Origin: Nonomuraea spiralis
GTDB lineage: Bacteria > Actinomycetota > Actinomycetes > Streptosporangiales > Streptosporangiaceae
Assembly: GCF_014648435.1 (NCBI RefSeq)
Contig: NZ_BMRC01000042.1
Location: 1-64,000, forward strand
Direction of reading: 5' to 3'
DNA: 64,000 bases
A program made the translations under genes and the position numbers. Within the stretch, counting starts at the first letter, position 1. The number at the start of each line of letters is the position of its first letter. A model generated the notes under the pieces. That model was not told where the DNA came from and made no database searches. It saw nothing but the letters and a program-made list of their open reading frames with translations. Below are positions 34,725-42,570 of the stretch, one piece after another.

Positions 34725-35633
34725 ATGGTCAACGAGATCGAGATGCTGCGCCAGATGCGTGACGAGGTTCCCGAGCAGCCGGACGTGTCGGAGGTCCGGC
34801 TCAGGATGACCGTGTACTTGGAGCAGGCTCCCGCGCGACGGCCGCGACCCGCGTACCGGCTGAGGTTCGGGCTCGCGCTGGCCACAGCGGGTGTGCTGGC
34901 GGCCGCGACCGCGGCGGTCCTCGTCCCGGACCGCGGGGGCGAGCCGGAGACGCGGCCGACCTCGCCGAGCGCGGCGACGGTGCTGGAACGGGCCGCGCTC
35001 ATGGCGACCCGGAGCACACCCGTCGAGATCAGGCCCGACCAGTGGTTCTATCTCAAGGAGTCGCAGCACATGGGAGCCGATCTGCCGACGTTCGAGAGCT
35101 GGGACCGCATGGACGGGACCAGGTCGGCGCTGCGCCCGGAGGGCCGGGAGCTGAAGGTGGGCCCGGCCGAGAAGGGACCGACGACCGTGCGGCGCACCCA
35201 GCAGGAGGTGGCGGCCCTGCCCACGGACCCCGACGCGCTGCTGCGATACGTCCGTGGCGACGTTCCGGAGCGTGCGCCGTTGTCGATCTGCGGACCGTCC
35301 TGCCCGCCCGAGATCGCGCAGGACGCCAAGGCGTTCGGGACGATCGGGTGGTACCTGAAGTTCGGGCCCGTGATCCCGCAGGACACGGCCGCGGCCATGT
35401 TCCGGGCGCTGGCGAAGATCCCGCACGTCTCCGTCGAGGAGAACGCCACGGACATGGACGGCCGCCTCGGCGTCGGCGTGGTCTTCGACGCGGGCGAATC
35501 CGGCAAGCTCTACTACGTGCTCAATCCGGGCGACTACCGCTACATGGGGGTGAAGACCGTACGCGACGGTCAGAGCATGGGGATGTCCGTGCTCGGCTCG
35601 GGGGTCGTGGACCGGGCGGGGGACACGCCCTGA
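34725..35633 (+). CDS. CU044_5270 family membrane protein (putative sigma partner)
   Basis: A 302-residue protein with a short cytoplasmic N-terminus (MVNEIEMLRQMRDEVPEQPD), one membrane helix (about 45-65, FGLALATAGVLAAATAAVLV) and an extracellular domain containing the CU044_5270 features PDQWFYLKESQ and RPEGRELKVG. Family members almost always follow an ECF sigma gene. The layout is that of an anti-sigma-like sensor, but direct anti-sigma activity is not established. GAGGGG lies before the ATG. It converges with a response regulator gene, and the 89-bp gap holds no strong terminator. Confidence 0.88.
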   Translation: MVNEIEMLRQMRDEVPEQPDVSEVRLRMTVYLEQAPARRPRPAYRLRFGLALATAGVLAAATAAVLVPDRGGEPETRPTSPSAATVLERAALMATRSTPVEIRPDQWFYLKESQHMGADLPTFESWDRMDGTRSALRPEGRELKVGPAEKGPTTVRRTQQEVAALPTDPDALLRYVRGDVPERAPLSICGPSCPPEIAQDAKAFGTIGWYLKFGPVIPQDTAAAMFRALAKIPHVSVEENATDMDGRLGVGVVFDAGESGKLYYVLNPGDYRYMGVKTVRDGQSMGMSVLGSGVVDRAGDTP

Positions 35634-35722
35634 GTCAGTGCCGGTCGATCAGGGCACGGGCGCTCGCAGCGTCCCCGGTCAGTGGTGGAGCGCCTCGCCC
35701 GCGGCGGTGACGGCTGCGGGCT

Positions 35723-36388
35723 TCAGCCGCCCGGCTGGACCAGGCCGCTCTCGTAGGCCAGGATGACGAGCTGGACGCGGTCGCGTACCGCCAGCTTGGC
35801 GATGGCTCTGGTGATGTGGGTCTTGGCGGTGAACGGGCTGATCGTGAGACGTTCGGCGATCTCCTCGTTGGACAGGCCGAGCGCGACCAGGTGAACCACC
35901 TCCCGCTCCCTGGAGGTGAGGACGTCCAGCCGCTGCCGGGCGACGGCGGCTGGCCCCCGCAAGGCGGCGAATCGTTCCACCACCCTGCGGGTGGCGTCCG
36001 GGGACAGCAGCGCGTCGCCGGCGGCGACGGCGGCGACCGCGCGACGCAGTTCGCTTGGTTCGATCTCTTTGGTGAGGAAGCCGCTGGCGCCGGCGCGCAG
36101 CGCGCCGAAGAGGTGGTCGTCGGTGTCGAACGTGGTCAGGATGATCACGCGGCAGCCGGGGACGGCCGGGTCGGCGATGATGCGGCGGGTGGCGGTGATG
36201 CCGTCCATGCCCGGCATCCGGATGTCCATGAGAATCACGTCGGGGCGGGTGGCCGTGGCCAGCCGTACGGCCTCGTCACCGGTGGCGGCCTCGCCGACGA
36301 CGGCGATGTCCCGGGTGCGGGACAGCAGTCCGCGGAAGCCGGCCCGTACCAGGGAATGGTCATCGGCGAGGAGCACCTTGATCGTCAT
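35723..36388 (-). CDS. Two-component response regulator (NarL/FixJ type)
   Basis: A 221-residue regulator. The receiver domain starts MTIKVLLADDHSLVRAG, with phosphoacceptor Asp in VILMDIRMPG and conserved LTTF and FLTKE. The LuxR-type HTH is LTSREREVVHLVALGLSNEE followed by ITRAIAKL. The start ATG overlaps the stop of the kinase gene upstream (ATGA), so the pair is coupled. This is the second NarL-type pair in the window; the receivers are similar but not adjacent duplicates. Confidence 0.93.
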   Translation of the reverse strand: MTIKVLLADDHSLVRAGFRGLLSRTRDIAVVGEAATGDEAVRLATATRPDVILMDIRMPGMDGITATRRIIADPAVPGCRVIILTTFDTDDHLFGALRAGASGFLTKEIEPSELRRAVAAVAAGDALLSPDATRRVVERFAALRGPAAVARQRLDVLTSREREVVHLVALGLSNEEIAERLTISPFTAKTHITRAIAKLAVRDRVQLVILAYESGLVQPGG

Positions 36389-37521
36389 GCTGGTGAGCGT
36401 GCCACAGGAATCTCCGCCCTCACCGAGAAACCCCCGGGCGTCGATCCCACGGTGAGCGTGCCTCCCAGGGGGCTCACCCGTTCCCGCATGCCGGCCAGCC
36501 CGTGCCCCTCGACGATCTCCGCACAACCCCGGCCGTCGTCCTTGATCTCAAGGGTGACAGAGGACGGCCCATAGTCGATCGTCACTTCGGCCTGGGTTGC
36601 CGCCGAATGCTTGAGCGTGTTGGTGAGCGCCTCCTGGACGACGCGGAACGCGGCCACGGCCGGTGCGCCGAGGACGGATGAGGGGTCGCCGCGCTGAGCG
36701 AGGATCACGTGCAGCCCGGCGGCGCGGGCGTCCGCGATGAGCGTGCCCAGGGAAGCGAGATCGCGCTGAGGGACGGTGTCGTCGGAGCCGTCACGCAGGA
36801 CGCCGATGAGGGAGTTGAGCTCCGCCATCGCCCGGTTCCTGACCTCCTTGGCCACGTGCAGCGCGGCCGCGGCCTCCTCCGGGGCTTCTTGGAGGGTGTC
36901 GGCCGCGAGGTTGAGATGGACGCCGACCGCCGCCAGGGTGTGGGCGACGATGTCGTGCACCTCGTGGGAGGCGCGGAGCCGTTCCTCGGCGGCGCGAGCA
37001 CGACTGTCGGTCTCGCGCAGTTGCTCACGCCATCGCATGACGGCGGCGTGGCTCAGGCCCGCGCCGATGAGAGCGGCCAGCAGCAGTCCCTCACCGGCGA
37101 CGTGGATGACGAAGCGGCCCGTGTTCTTCTGGAGCACCCACCAGAAGTCGGCGGTGGCGTAGACGAGTTGGGCGACACCGATGACCGCCACCCACCGTAC
37201 GCGCGCCGTGCAGGCGGCGCTGAAGTAGGCGGCCGATGCCGGCCAGATCCAGCCACCTTCGAAGTGGCTGTTGCAGCGGTAGACGAAGACGGCACCGATC
37301 GACAGGATCAGCACGGTCATCGGCCGGCGGCGCCTGAAGAACAGCAGCGCACCGAGGAACAACGCGAGGGGGATGAGACCTTGCCAGGGTGACTCGCGGA
37401 CCTCGGCTGCCATGACCCCGGTGACGACGCCGACGACGGTGAGGGCGGCGAGCGCCAGATCACCCCGCCGAGCGGAGTGCCGCACCGACGTCGGCACGCG
37501 TTGTGAGAACTGCGGACTCAT
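36385..37521 (-). CDS. Two-component sensor histidine kinase (NarL/HisKA_3 type)
   Basis: A membrane kinase of about 378 residues with five or so N-terminal helices (about 20-160), the HisKA_3 motif ASHEVHDIVAHTLAAVGVH, and an HATPase domain with VQEALTNTLKHS, IKDDGRGC and GHGLAGMRERV. The phosphoacceptor box has SHEVHD where RELHD is usual. The start is moved to the second ATG (MSPQFSQRV), which has AAGGG 6 nt upstream; the ATG 21 nt earlier has no ribosome site. The stimulus is unknown. Confidence 0.92.
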   Translation of the reverse strand: MSPQFSQRVPTSVRHSARRGDLALAALTVVGVVTGVMAAEVRESPWQGLIPLALFLGALLFFRRRRPMTVLILSIGAVFVYRCNSHFEGGWIWPASAAYFSAACTARVRWVAVIGVAQLVYATADFWWVLQKNTGRFVIHVAGEGLLLAALIGAGLSHAAVMRWREQLRETDSRARAAEERLRASHEVHDIVAHTLAAVGVHLNLAADTLQEAPEEAAAALHVAKEVRNRAMAELNSLIGVLRDGSDDTVPQRDLASLGTLIADARAAGLHVILAQRGDPSSVLGAPAVAAFRVVQEALTNTLKHSAATQAEVTIDYGPSSVTLEIKDDGRGCAEIVEGHGLAGMRERVSPLGGTLTVGSTPGGFSVRAEIPVARSPA

Positions 37522-37596
37522 CGGGACCCTTGCCTTCTTCATGACGGGCTTGCTGCGGTTCGCCGGCGCAACGACAGGACCGGCCGTACGTCCGGG

Positions 37597-38019
37597 TCAG
37601 AGGTGGGTGACCAGGAGCGTCACACCGGCCTCTCCGCCGCAGTCCACGAAAACGGGACCGACGCCGTTGCCGATCTTGGGATCAAGCGTCGCCTTCGCCA
37701 CGAACCCCTTCGGGTTGTCCTCCAGGATGCGGATGTTCCGCAACACAGACCTGCCGCCCATCTCGGCGACCACGGCCCGCAGCTTCTCGCCTCCGCCGCA
37801 GTTCCCGGTGATCGTGACCTCCTGGCCCTGCTTGACGGTGGGATTGGGGCTGACCTGAACGACCGCTCTGGCGCCCTTCGGCGGCTTCGGCGCCGCCGCG
37901 ACGGCACTCGCCCCAGTCGTGCCGGACCGGTCACTGGCGGACGCACTGGCGCCCCCCAACCCCAGCACGCCAACCGTCAGACTCACGCCGACGATCGCGG
38001 TGATCATTCTCTTGATCAT
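37597..38019 (-). CDS. Small secreted protein with Ig-like fold features
   Basis: A 140-residue exported protein of unknown function. It has a signal peptide (MIKRMITAIVGVSLTVGVLG, cleavage after ASA), a Pro/Lys/Ala linker, then a beta-rich domain beginning VVQVSPNPTVKQGQEVTITG. Two Cys residues in the domain (GNCGGG and VDCGGE) could form a disulfide. The ATG is chosen because AAAGGGA lies 6 nt upstream. It lies 75 bp downstream of the kinase start, on the same strand. The 244 bp upstream contain a palindrome CGTTCGAACG (38131-38140) and no gene. Confidence 0.8.
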   Translation of the reverse strand: MIKRMITAIVGVSLTVGVLGLGGASASASDRSGTTGASAVAAAPKPPKGARAVVQVSPNPTVKQGQEVTITGNCGGGEKLRAVVAEMGGRSVLRNIRILEDNPKGFVAKATLDPKIGNGVGPVFVDCGGEAGVTLLVTHL

Positions 38020-38263
38020 GTGGATTCCCTTTCGAATGGCCATCGTCCGTACACCTGCGGCGATCCTTCGCCGATCGCGGCTCCCGCACTGGATGACAGG
38101 CAGGGCCGCCACCGGGTTCGCCTTCAGGTTCGTTCGAACGCTAGGTCAGGCTGAACCGGGTCCGCGTCGTCCATGGCTCGTCACTTGAACCTGCACCGAA
38201 CGCGCTACGCCCTACATCAAAAGGAGTAGGCGGGTGCGAGTGTCCAGTGCTGGGCGCCGGCTG

Positions 38264-39829
38264 TCAGGGCCAGAGGCCGCAGTGGTAGGCGTTCTTCAGG
38301 TTGATCGGTCGTACCGCTTCAGGAGCGAGCTCGAGCGCGCGGTCGGCGGCGCCCAGGCGGGGCCATCTCGTGTTGCCCACCCCGTTGGGGTCGCCGGTTC
38401 GTACGAACCTGGTCCAGTATCCGACGAGCCGGTCGGCCAGGCGCCGCTGCTCGGCGCTGAGCCCCGGCGCGTCCGGGAAGTCGAACAGGTAGAAGGTCTC
38501 GGCTCCGTGTGCGGTCGCGGGCCGTACGTGCGCGGGCAGAGGCTCTCCACTGGGCGTGGGTGCCGACGGGTCGGCGAAGACGTAGGCGTAGGTGGCCGCC
38601 TTCCTCGCGTGTTCGCGGCCCGACTTCCAGGAGGGGCAGATCCAGCCGCTGTCACTGAACACGCGACTGATCGCCGCGGTGGGAGAGGGGTGGCCGCGCA
38701 AGGGGTAGCGTCGCGCGATCCGCGGCGCGGCCGATGCGAAGGCGGTCCTGAGCATGGCCGGGTACTGGCCCGCGGTGATGCCCTCCGGATAGACGGCCAG
38801 GGTGAACTCGACATGCTCGTCGCGGACGTTGCCCTGCAGCAGCGGTACGGCCGCCTGCCCGCCCGCGGCGAAGACCTTGGCCGGCTCCTGCGGGACGAGG
38901 CTGGTGCCGTAGGCCGCCAGCGGGAACCCGGCGGTGTACGGCAGCAGCTCACCGGCGCTCTTGCGGCGCAGGCAGGCCACGTCGGCGCAGGCCAGTTGCC
39001 CGGCCAGAGCCCGTCCGGCGCCTTGGACCGTGCTGAGCGGGTGCCAGGAGGAGATCGCGGGCATGCCCGCGCCCATCGCGCCGGCCGGGTGCCTGGTGCG
39101 GCACGACCCGCTCTGGACGATCGCCCGCTGGAACAGGCCCCGGGCGGCCGGTGAGGTCATCAGGGTGCAGGCGCTCATCGCCCCGGCCGAGGCCCCGGCG
39201 AGGGTGACCTTGCCGGGATCGCCGCCGAACGCGGCGATGTTGGCGCGCACCCAGCGCAGGGCCGCCACCTGGTCCTGCAGGCCGAAATTGCTGACCTCGC
39301 CGAGTTCGGGATGGGCGAAGAAGCCGAACACGCCCAGCCGGTAGTTGACCGTCACGACCACGATGTCTCCGGCCTCGACCAGCCGGGTCGGGTCGTAGAT
39401 CGAGCCGGCGCCGGTGATGAAACCACCGCCGGGCACCCAGACCATGACCGGGCGTCCCTTGCCGGGCCGGGCGGGCGTGCTCACCTCCAGGGTCAGGCAG
39501 TCCTCGCTCTGCGGGGTGCCCTTGGGCATGTCGGGCGCCTCCGGCTGCAGGCACGCCGGTCCTGCCTCCGTCGCGTCGCGGGCGCCTGTCCAGGAGCTCG
39601 CCGGCTGAGGCGGTTGCCAGCGCCGCTCCCCGACGGGCGGGGCGGCGTACGGGATGTTGCGAAAGCGGTGAACGCCGTCCTTTTCTGTGCCTCGTACCTC
39701 GCCCGAGGTCGTCATGGCGGCGGGGGCCGTGAGCCGGTCGGCCTGGGCGGGGAGAGCGCCCGCCGTGAGTGCCGAAAGGCTCGCCAGTGCGGCGAGGAGC
39801 GCCGCGGCCGCTCGTGTGGGGCCGGTCAT
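38264..39829 (-). CDS. Secreted type B carboxylesterase
   Basis: A 521-residue exported serine esterase of the carboxylesterase type B family. The signal peptide runs to about residue 30 (ALTAGALPAQA). Typical elements: FRNIPYAAPPVGERRWQPP, EDCLTLEV, the oxyanion-hole segment WVPGGGF and the nucleophile elbow GASAGAMS; C-terminal HVRPATAHGAETFYLFD lies near the catalytic His. The ATG overlaps the stop of the preceding small membrane protein gene (ATGA), so the two are coupled and probably controlled by the divergent TetR at 40185. Confidence 0.92.
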   Translation of the reverse strand: MTGPTRAAAALLAALASLSALTAGALPAQADRLTAPAAMTTSGEVRGTEKDGVHRFRNIPYAAPPVGERRWQPPQPASSWTGARDATEAGPACLQPEAPDMPKGTPQSEDCLTLEVSTPARPGKGRPVMVWVPGGGFITGAGSIYDPTRLVEAGDIVVVTVNYRLGVFGFFAHPELGEVSNFGLQDQVAALRWVRANIAAFGGDPGKVTLAGASAGAMSACTLMTSPAARGLFQRAIVQSGSCRTRHPAGAMGAGMPAISSWHPLSTVQGAGRALAGQLACADVACLRRKSAGELLPYTAGFPLAAYGTSLVPQEPAKVFAAGGQAAVPLLQGNVRDEHVEFTLAVYPEGITAGQYPAMLRTAFASAAPRIARRYPLRGHPSPTAAISRVFSDSGWICPSWKSGREHARKAATYAYVFADPSAPTPSGEPLPAHVRPATAHGAETFYLFDFPDAPGLSAEQRRLADRLVGYWTRFVRTGDPNGVGNTRWPRLGAADRALELAPEAVRPINLKNAYHCGLWP

Positions 39830-40047
39830 CGTCCGCGGCCGCTCTGCTTGGCCTTCTTGCTGCCCCAGCCGGCCAGCAGTGCTCCGAGGACGACGGCCAG
39901 CGCGAAGCCCGCGAGCCGCGTCGCGAATCCGCCGGGCAGCCAGGCCAGCAGTCCGGCGTTGTCGTGGTCGGTCAGCAGCCGGATGGCGCCCTGTGCTCCC
40001 AGGACCAGGAGCAGCATGCCGATGATCAGCACGGTGACGTGCTTCAT
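39826..40047 (-). CDS. Small two-helix membrane protein
   Basis: A 73-residue protein with two membrane helices (about 5-25 and 44-62) and a basic tail SKKAKQSGRGR. No family is recognised. GAGAGGAG lies about 11 nt before the ATG. It is the first gene of a two-gene unit with the carboxylesterase, overlapping it by 4 nt, and its promoter region carries the 22-bp palindrome shared with the divergent TetR gene. It may help export or localise the esterase; this is a guess from position. Confidence 0.75.
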   Translation of the reverse strand: MKHVTVLIIGMLLLVLGAQGAIRLLTDHDNAGLLAWLPGGFATRLAGFALAVVLGALLAGWGSKKAKQSGRGR

Positions 40048-40111
40048 GAGGGGGTCGTCTCCTCTCGCCCCGAAGGGCCGTGATGGCAGGCGCGAACACG
40101 CCTTTCACTGT

Positions 40112-40133
40112 TTATGGTGCGTTCGAACCATAA
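40112..40133. promoter_or_regulatory. Probable TetR operator
   Basis: TTATGGT-N8-ACCATAA is a perfect 7-bp-arm inverted repeat in the 137-bp gap between the divergent esterase unit and TetR gene. Size and position fit a TetR dimer site controlling both directions. Confidence 0.52.
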
Positions 40134-40184
40134 CACCGGTCTTGATACGATCGCACCACAAACGGGTCGCAAGGGAGGGACCGC

Positions 40185-40796
40185 ATGCCGAAACTGGTGG
40201 ACCATGATCAGCGCCGCCGCCAGATCGCAGCAGCCGTATGGCGCCTGGCCACCCGTGGCGGCCTGGAGGACGTCACCTTGAGGCAGGTCGCCGCCGAGGC
40301 CGAGGTCTCCGCCCGGCTGTTGCAGTACTACTTCGGTACCCGCGACCAGTTGCTGCTCGGGGCGCTGAAGATCCTCAACGACGACGCCGAGCAACGGGCT
40401 CGCGAACGCCTCGCGCTGCTCGGCGACGCGCCCGGCATGCATGCGATCGTTCGGGGAGTGCTGCTGGAGCTGCTGCCGCTGGACGAGGAACGGCGTAACC
40501 GGCACCTGGTGTACGCCGCCTACTTCGTCCGCTTCCTGACCGACCCCGCCCTGGCCGAGGTCGCCCGCGACGCGCCGCTCGCGCTGGAGAACCTCGTCGC
40601 CGGCCTGATCGCGCGAGGGCAGGAGCTCGGCCAGGTGCCACAGGACGTCGACGCCGCGGCCGAGGCCGTGTTCCTGCTGGCGGGCGCCGAGGGGATTCAG
40701 TCGAGCGTCCTGCTGGGGCAGCGATCCGCAGCAGACGCCGTAGCCCTGATCGACCACCAGCTCGCCCGCGTCTTCACCACGACGAACCACGAATGA
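40185..40796 (+). CDS. TetR/AcrR family transcriptional regulator
   Basis: A 203-residue regulator opening MPKLVDHDQRRRQIAAAVWR, with HTH LRQVAAEAEVSARLLQYYF (about 36-54) and a helical ligand-binding domain. GGGAGGG precedes the ATG. It is divergent from the membrane protein-esterase unit and separated by the TTATGGT palindrome, so it likely represses that unit and itself. It resembles the TetR at 2582-3184 in opening motif, length and C-terminal plan (LPLDEERRNRHLVYAAYF here, LPFDEQSELDSMAWTAYY there). Confidence 0.92.
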   Translation: MPKLVDHDQRRRQIAAAVWRLATRGGLEDVTLRQVAAEAEVSARLLQYYFGTRDQLLLGALKILNDDAEQRARERLALLGDAPGMHAIVRGVLLELLPLDEERRNRHLVYAAYFVRFLTDPALAEVARDAPLALENLVAGLIARGQELGQVPQDVDAAAEAVFLLAGAEGIQSSVLLGQRSAADAVALIDHQLARVFTTTNHE

Positions 40797-41175
40797 CCCT
40801 CATGAGCCTCGACGCAGACCGGCGGTTGTCAGAGGCGGCGCATCGACCGGCAGGAAGGCGGCGGGACGTGCGGTGGCGACGGCGAGCGTGGCGGTGGGAC
40901 GGTCCGGCCGCGTGAACGAGGACTTCACCGGTGCAGGGCCCCCACGAACATCGACGGCAGGAAGGAGCCGGGTGCAGCACGACCACGTCCGAGCAGTCGC
41001 AGTCTTCCTGGCCACCTGGGCCCAGCAGACCGGCCTGACCCGGAGCTGAGAACTCCCGGCCGGGCAACCACCTGTCAGCGCTGCGGGGACGGCAGGTGGG
41101 TACGTCAGGGGGCGAACACCGGTGTGCGTTACGCAGGGCAAAGTGCCTTCTTCCGTCATACGGGCCCTGTCGCTG
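40797..41175. other. Gene-poor stretch
   Basis: No convincing gene on either strand. A 45-codon plus-strand frame (about 40913-41050) ends HDHVRAVAVFLATWAQQTGL plus a short tail; it looks like the end of some coding sequence but has no start context or partner. The rest reads as spacer leading to the long inverted repeat. Confidence 0.3.
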
Positions 41176-41219
41176 ACACTTTCTGTGCGAACAACACGTA
41201 ACCAACGCACAGAAAGTGT
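41176..41219. repeat. Perfect 14-bp inverted repeat
   Basis: Arms ACACTTTCTGTGCG and CGCACAGAAAGTGT pair perfectly around a 16-nt AT-rich centre. The right arm reaches the presumed GTG start of the DUF5519 gene. As DNA it looks like a bipartite operator; as RNA it would hide the start region. It has no T-tract, and no gene it could terminate lies close upstream. Confidence 0.6.
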
Positions 41220-41713
41220 GGTTTCTGGTGATTCTGAACGTCGATACCCTGCGGCGTCGTCCGGGGGGTCGTCCGGTGACGACGGGGCGGGAGATTCCGC
41301 ATGACCAGCTGGACCAGTTCTCGCCGCCGGAGGTGAGGGCGGCGCTGGTGGGTGAGGCGGAGGCCCTGCCGGGGGTGTTCACCGGGCCGAGCCAGGTGTC
41401 GGAGCCGTCGTCGCTGGCGTTGCGGTTGCGGCGTCCGGTGGGGCCGTGGGAGGCGTTCCTGCATCCGAGCCAGGACGAGTTCGGGCACATCCACCGCGCG
41501 GGCTTCATGCATCTGACGGTGCCGTTGCCGCTGGTCGCGCCGCTGGTGGAGGCAGGGTGGGCGGAGCCGCACCCGATCAGCCTGCGGCCGGAGTGGCCGG
41601 ACACGATCGTGATGCTCTACGCCCCGCGCGATGAGGACGAGTTGGCGGTCGCGGTGGCGGTGCTCCGGGCGTCATGGGAACAGGCGTCCGGCGTCTCCGG
41701 AGAGAAGAAGTGA
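41216..41713 (+). CDS. DUF5519 (luciferase-domain) family protein
   Basis: About 165 residues. The segments GRPVTTGREIPHDQLDQ, GPWEAFLHPSQDEFGHIH and GWAEPHPISLRP, followed by VMLYAPRDEDEL, mark DUF5519, a small alpha-beta domain of unknown biochemical role despite the luciferase name. Two GTG starts are possible: the one used here, inside the right arm of the inverted repeat, and one at 41228; neither has a clear ribosome site. A DoxX-like gene follows 55 bp later on the same strand. Confidence 0.85.
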   Translation: MWFLVILNVDTLRRRPGGRPVTTGREIPHDQLDQFSPPEVRAALVGEAEALPGVFTGPSQVSEPSSLALRLRRPVGPWEAFLHPSQDEFGHIHRAGFMHLTVPLPLVAPLVEAGWAEPHPISLRPEWPDTIVMLYAPRDEDELAVAVAVLRASWEQASGVSGEKK

Positions 41714-41768
41714 GCGGGACGCTCAGGAAGATCGCCGTCTCGGTCGCGGTGTGAGCTGGAGGTTCGAC

Positions 41769-42128
41769 GTGTTTGTCATGTTCGTTGCTTATATCGTGGT
41801 GGCCGTCCTGATGGCGGTGGTGCTGGCCGGGTCGGCGCGGGCGAAGCTGGTCCGGGATGCGAAGATCACCGCGGGGTTGACCGCGGTGGGGGTGCCTGAG
41901 GAGTGGTTCCCGCGGCTGGCGGCTCTGGAGATCGCCGGAGCGCTGGGACTGCTCGCGGGGATCGTGTTCCGGCCGCTGGGGGTCGCCGCGGGCGTCGGTG
42001 TGGTGCTGTACTTCGCGGGGGCGCTGGTGACTCACCTGCGGGCGCGTGACGTCAAGGGCGCACCGGTCCCGGCGGTCCTGCTGCTGGTGGCCGTCGCGCC
42101 CGTGGCCTTGGGGCTCGCCACCGTCTGA
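41769..42128 (+). CDS. DoxX-like small membrane protein
   Basis: A 119-residue protein with four membrane helices, and GSARAKLVRDA between the first and second, followed by VPEEWFPRLAALEIAGALGL, the DoxX/DoxX_2 pattern. DoxX-like proteins are redox- or quinone-associated membrane proteins of mostly unknown role. GGAGG lies 6 nt before the GTG start. It may be co-transcribed with the DUF5519 gene. Confidence 0.85.
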   Translation: MFVMFVAYIVVAVLMAVVLAGSARAKLVRDAKITAGLTAVGVPEEWFPRLAALEIAGALGLLAGIVFRPLGVAAGVGVVLYFAGALVTHLRARDVKGAPVPAVLLLVAVAPVALGLATV

Positions 42129-42136
42129 CGGGCCCC

Positions 42137-42283
42137 GTGGACGAACGTCCTGATCTCACCGGCGCCCGGGGCGCCCGGGGCAAGGGCCAGGCGTACGAAC
42201 TGCCGGGGGACGAGCGGGACGCCAGGAGGCCGGCGGAAGGCGTGGCGAGGCGCCGCGGCTTCGCCACACCGGCCGACCTGTGA
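42137..42283 (+). CDS. Possible 48-residue charged small protein
   Basis: A GTG-started frame between the DoxX and infA genes (MDERPDLTGARGARGKGQ...). It is rich in Arg, Gly and Asp with strong GC at third positions, as expected for coding sequence here, but has only a weak GGG as ribosome site and no recognisable family. It may be chance. Confidence 0.2.
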   Translation: MDERPDLTGARGARGKGQAYELPGDERDARRPAEGVARRRGFATPADL

Positions 42284-42301
42284 TGGGCGTCGCGCCCGCG
42301 A

Positions 42302-42526
42302 TCACGTCCGGTATCGGAAGATGATCCGGCCGCGGGTGAGGTCGTACGGGCTGAGCTCCACCAGGACCCGGTCGTACGGCAGGATCTTGATGAAGTTCTT
42401 GCGTATCTTCCCGCTGATATGCGCCAGCACCTTGTGGCCGTTCTCCAACTCCACCCTGAAGGTGGCGTTGCGCAGACACTCGACGACGGTGCCCTCTACT
42501 TCGATGCCGCCTGCTGTTCTTGGCAT
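42302..42526 (-). CDS. infA: Translation initiation factor IF-1 (stand-alone copy)
   Basis: A 74-residue single OB-fold protein with the IF-1 hallmark sequence: GGIEVEGTVVECLRNATFRV, LENGHKVLAHISGKIRKNFI and LSPYDLTRGRIIFRYR. IF-1 binds the 30S A site during initiation. It is not followed by rpmJ, rpsM and rpsK as the housekeeping infA of actinomycetes is, so this is probably a second, paralogous copy. It lies 44 bp downstream of a GNAT gene on the same strand. The start is the ATG of MPRTAGG, with GAGAG upstream. Confidence 0.93.
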   Translation of the reverse strand: MPRTAGGIEVEGTVVECLRNATFRVELENGHKVLAHISGKIRKNFIKILPYDRVLVELSPYDLTRGRIIFRYRT

Positions 42527-42570
42527 GACTCTCGCTTTTCTCTGCTCGGTAACGGTGACGGAGTGGGGCG

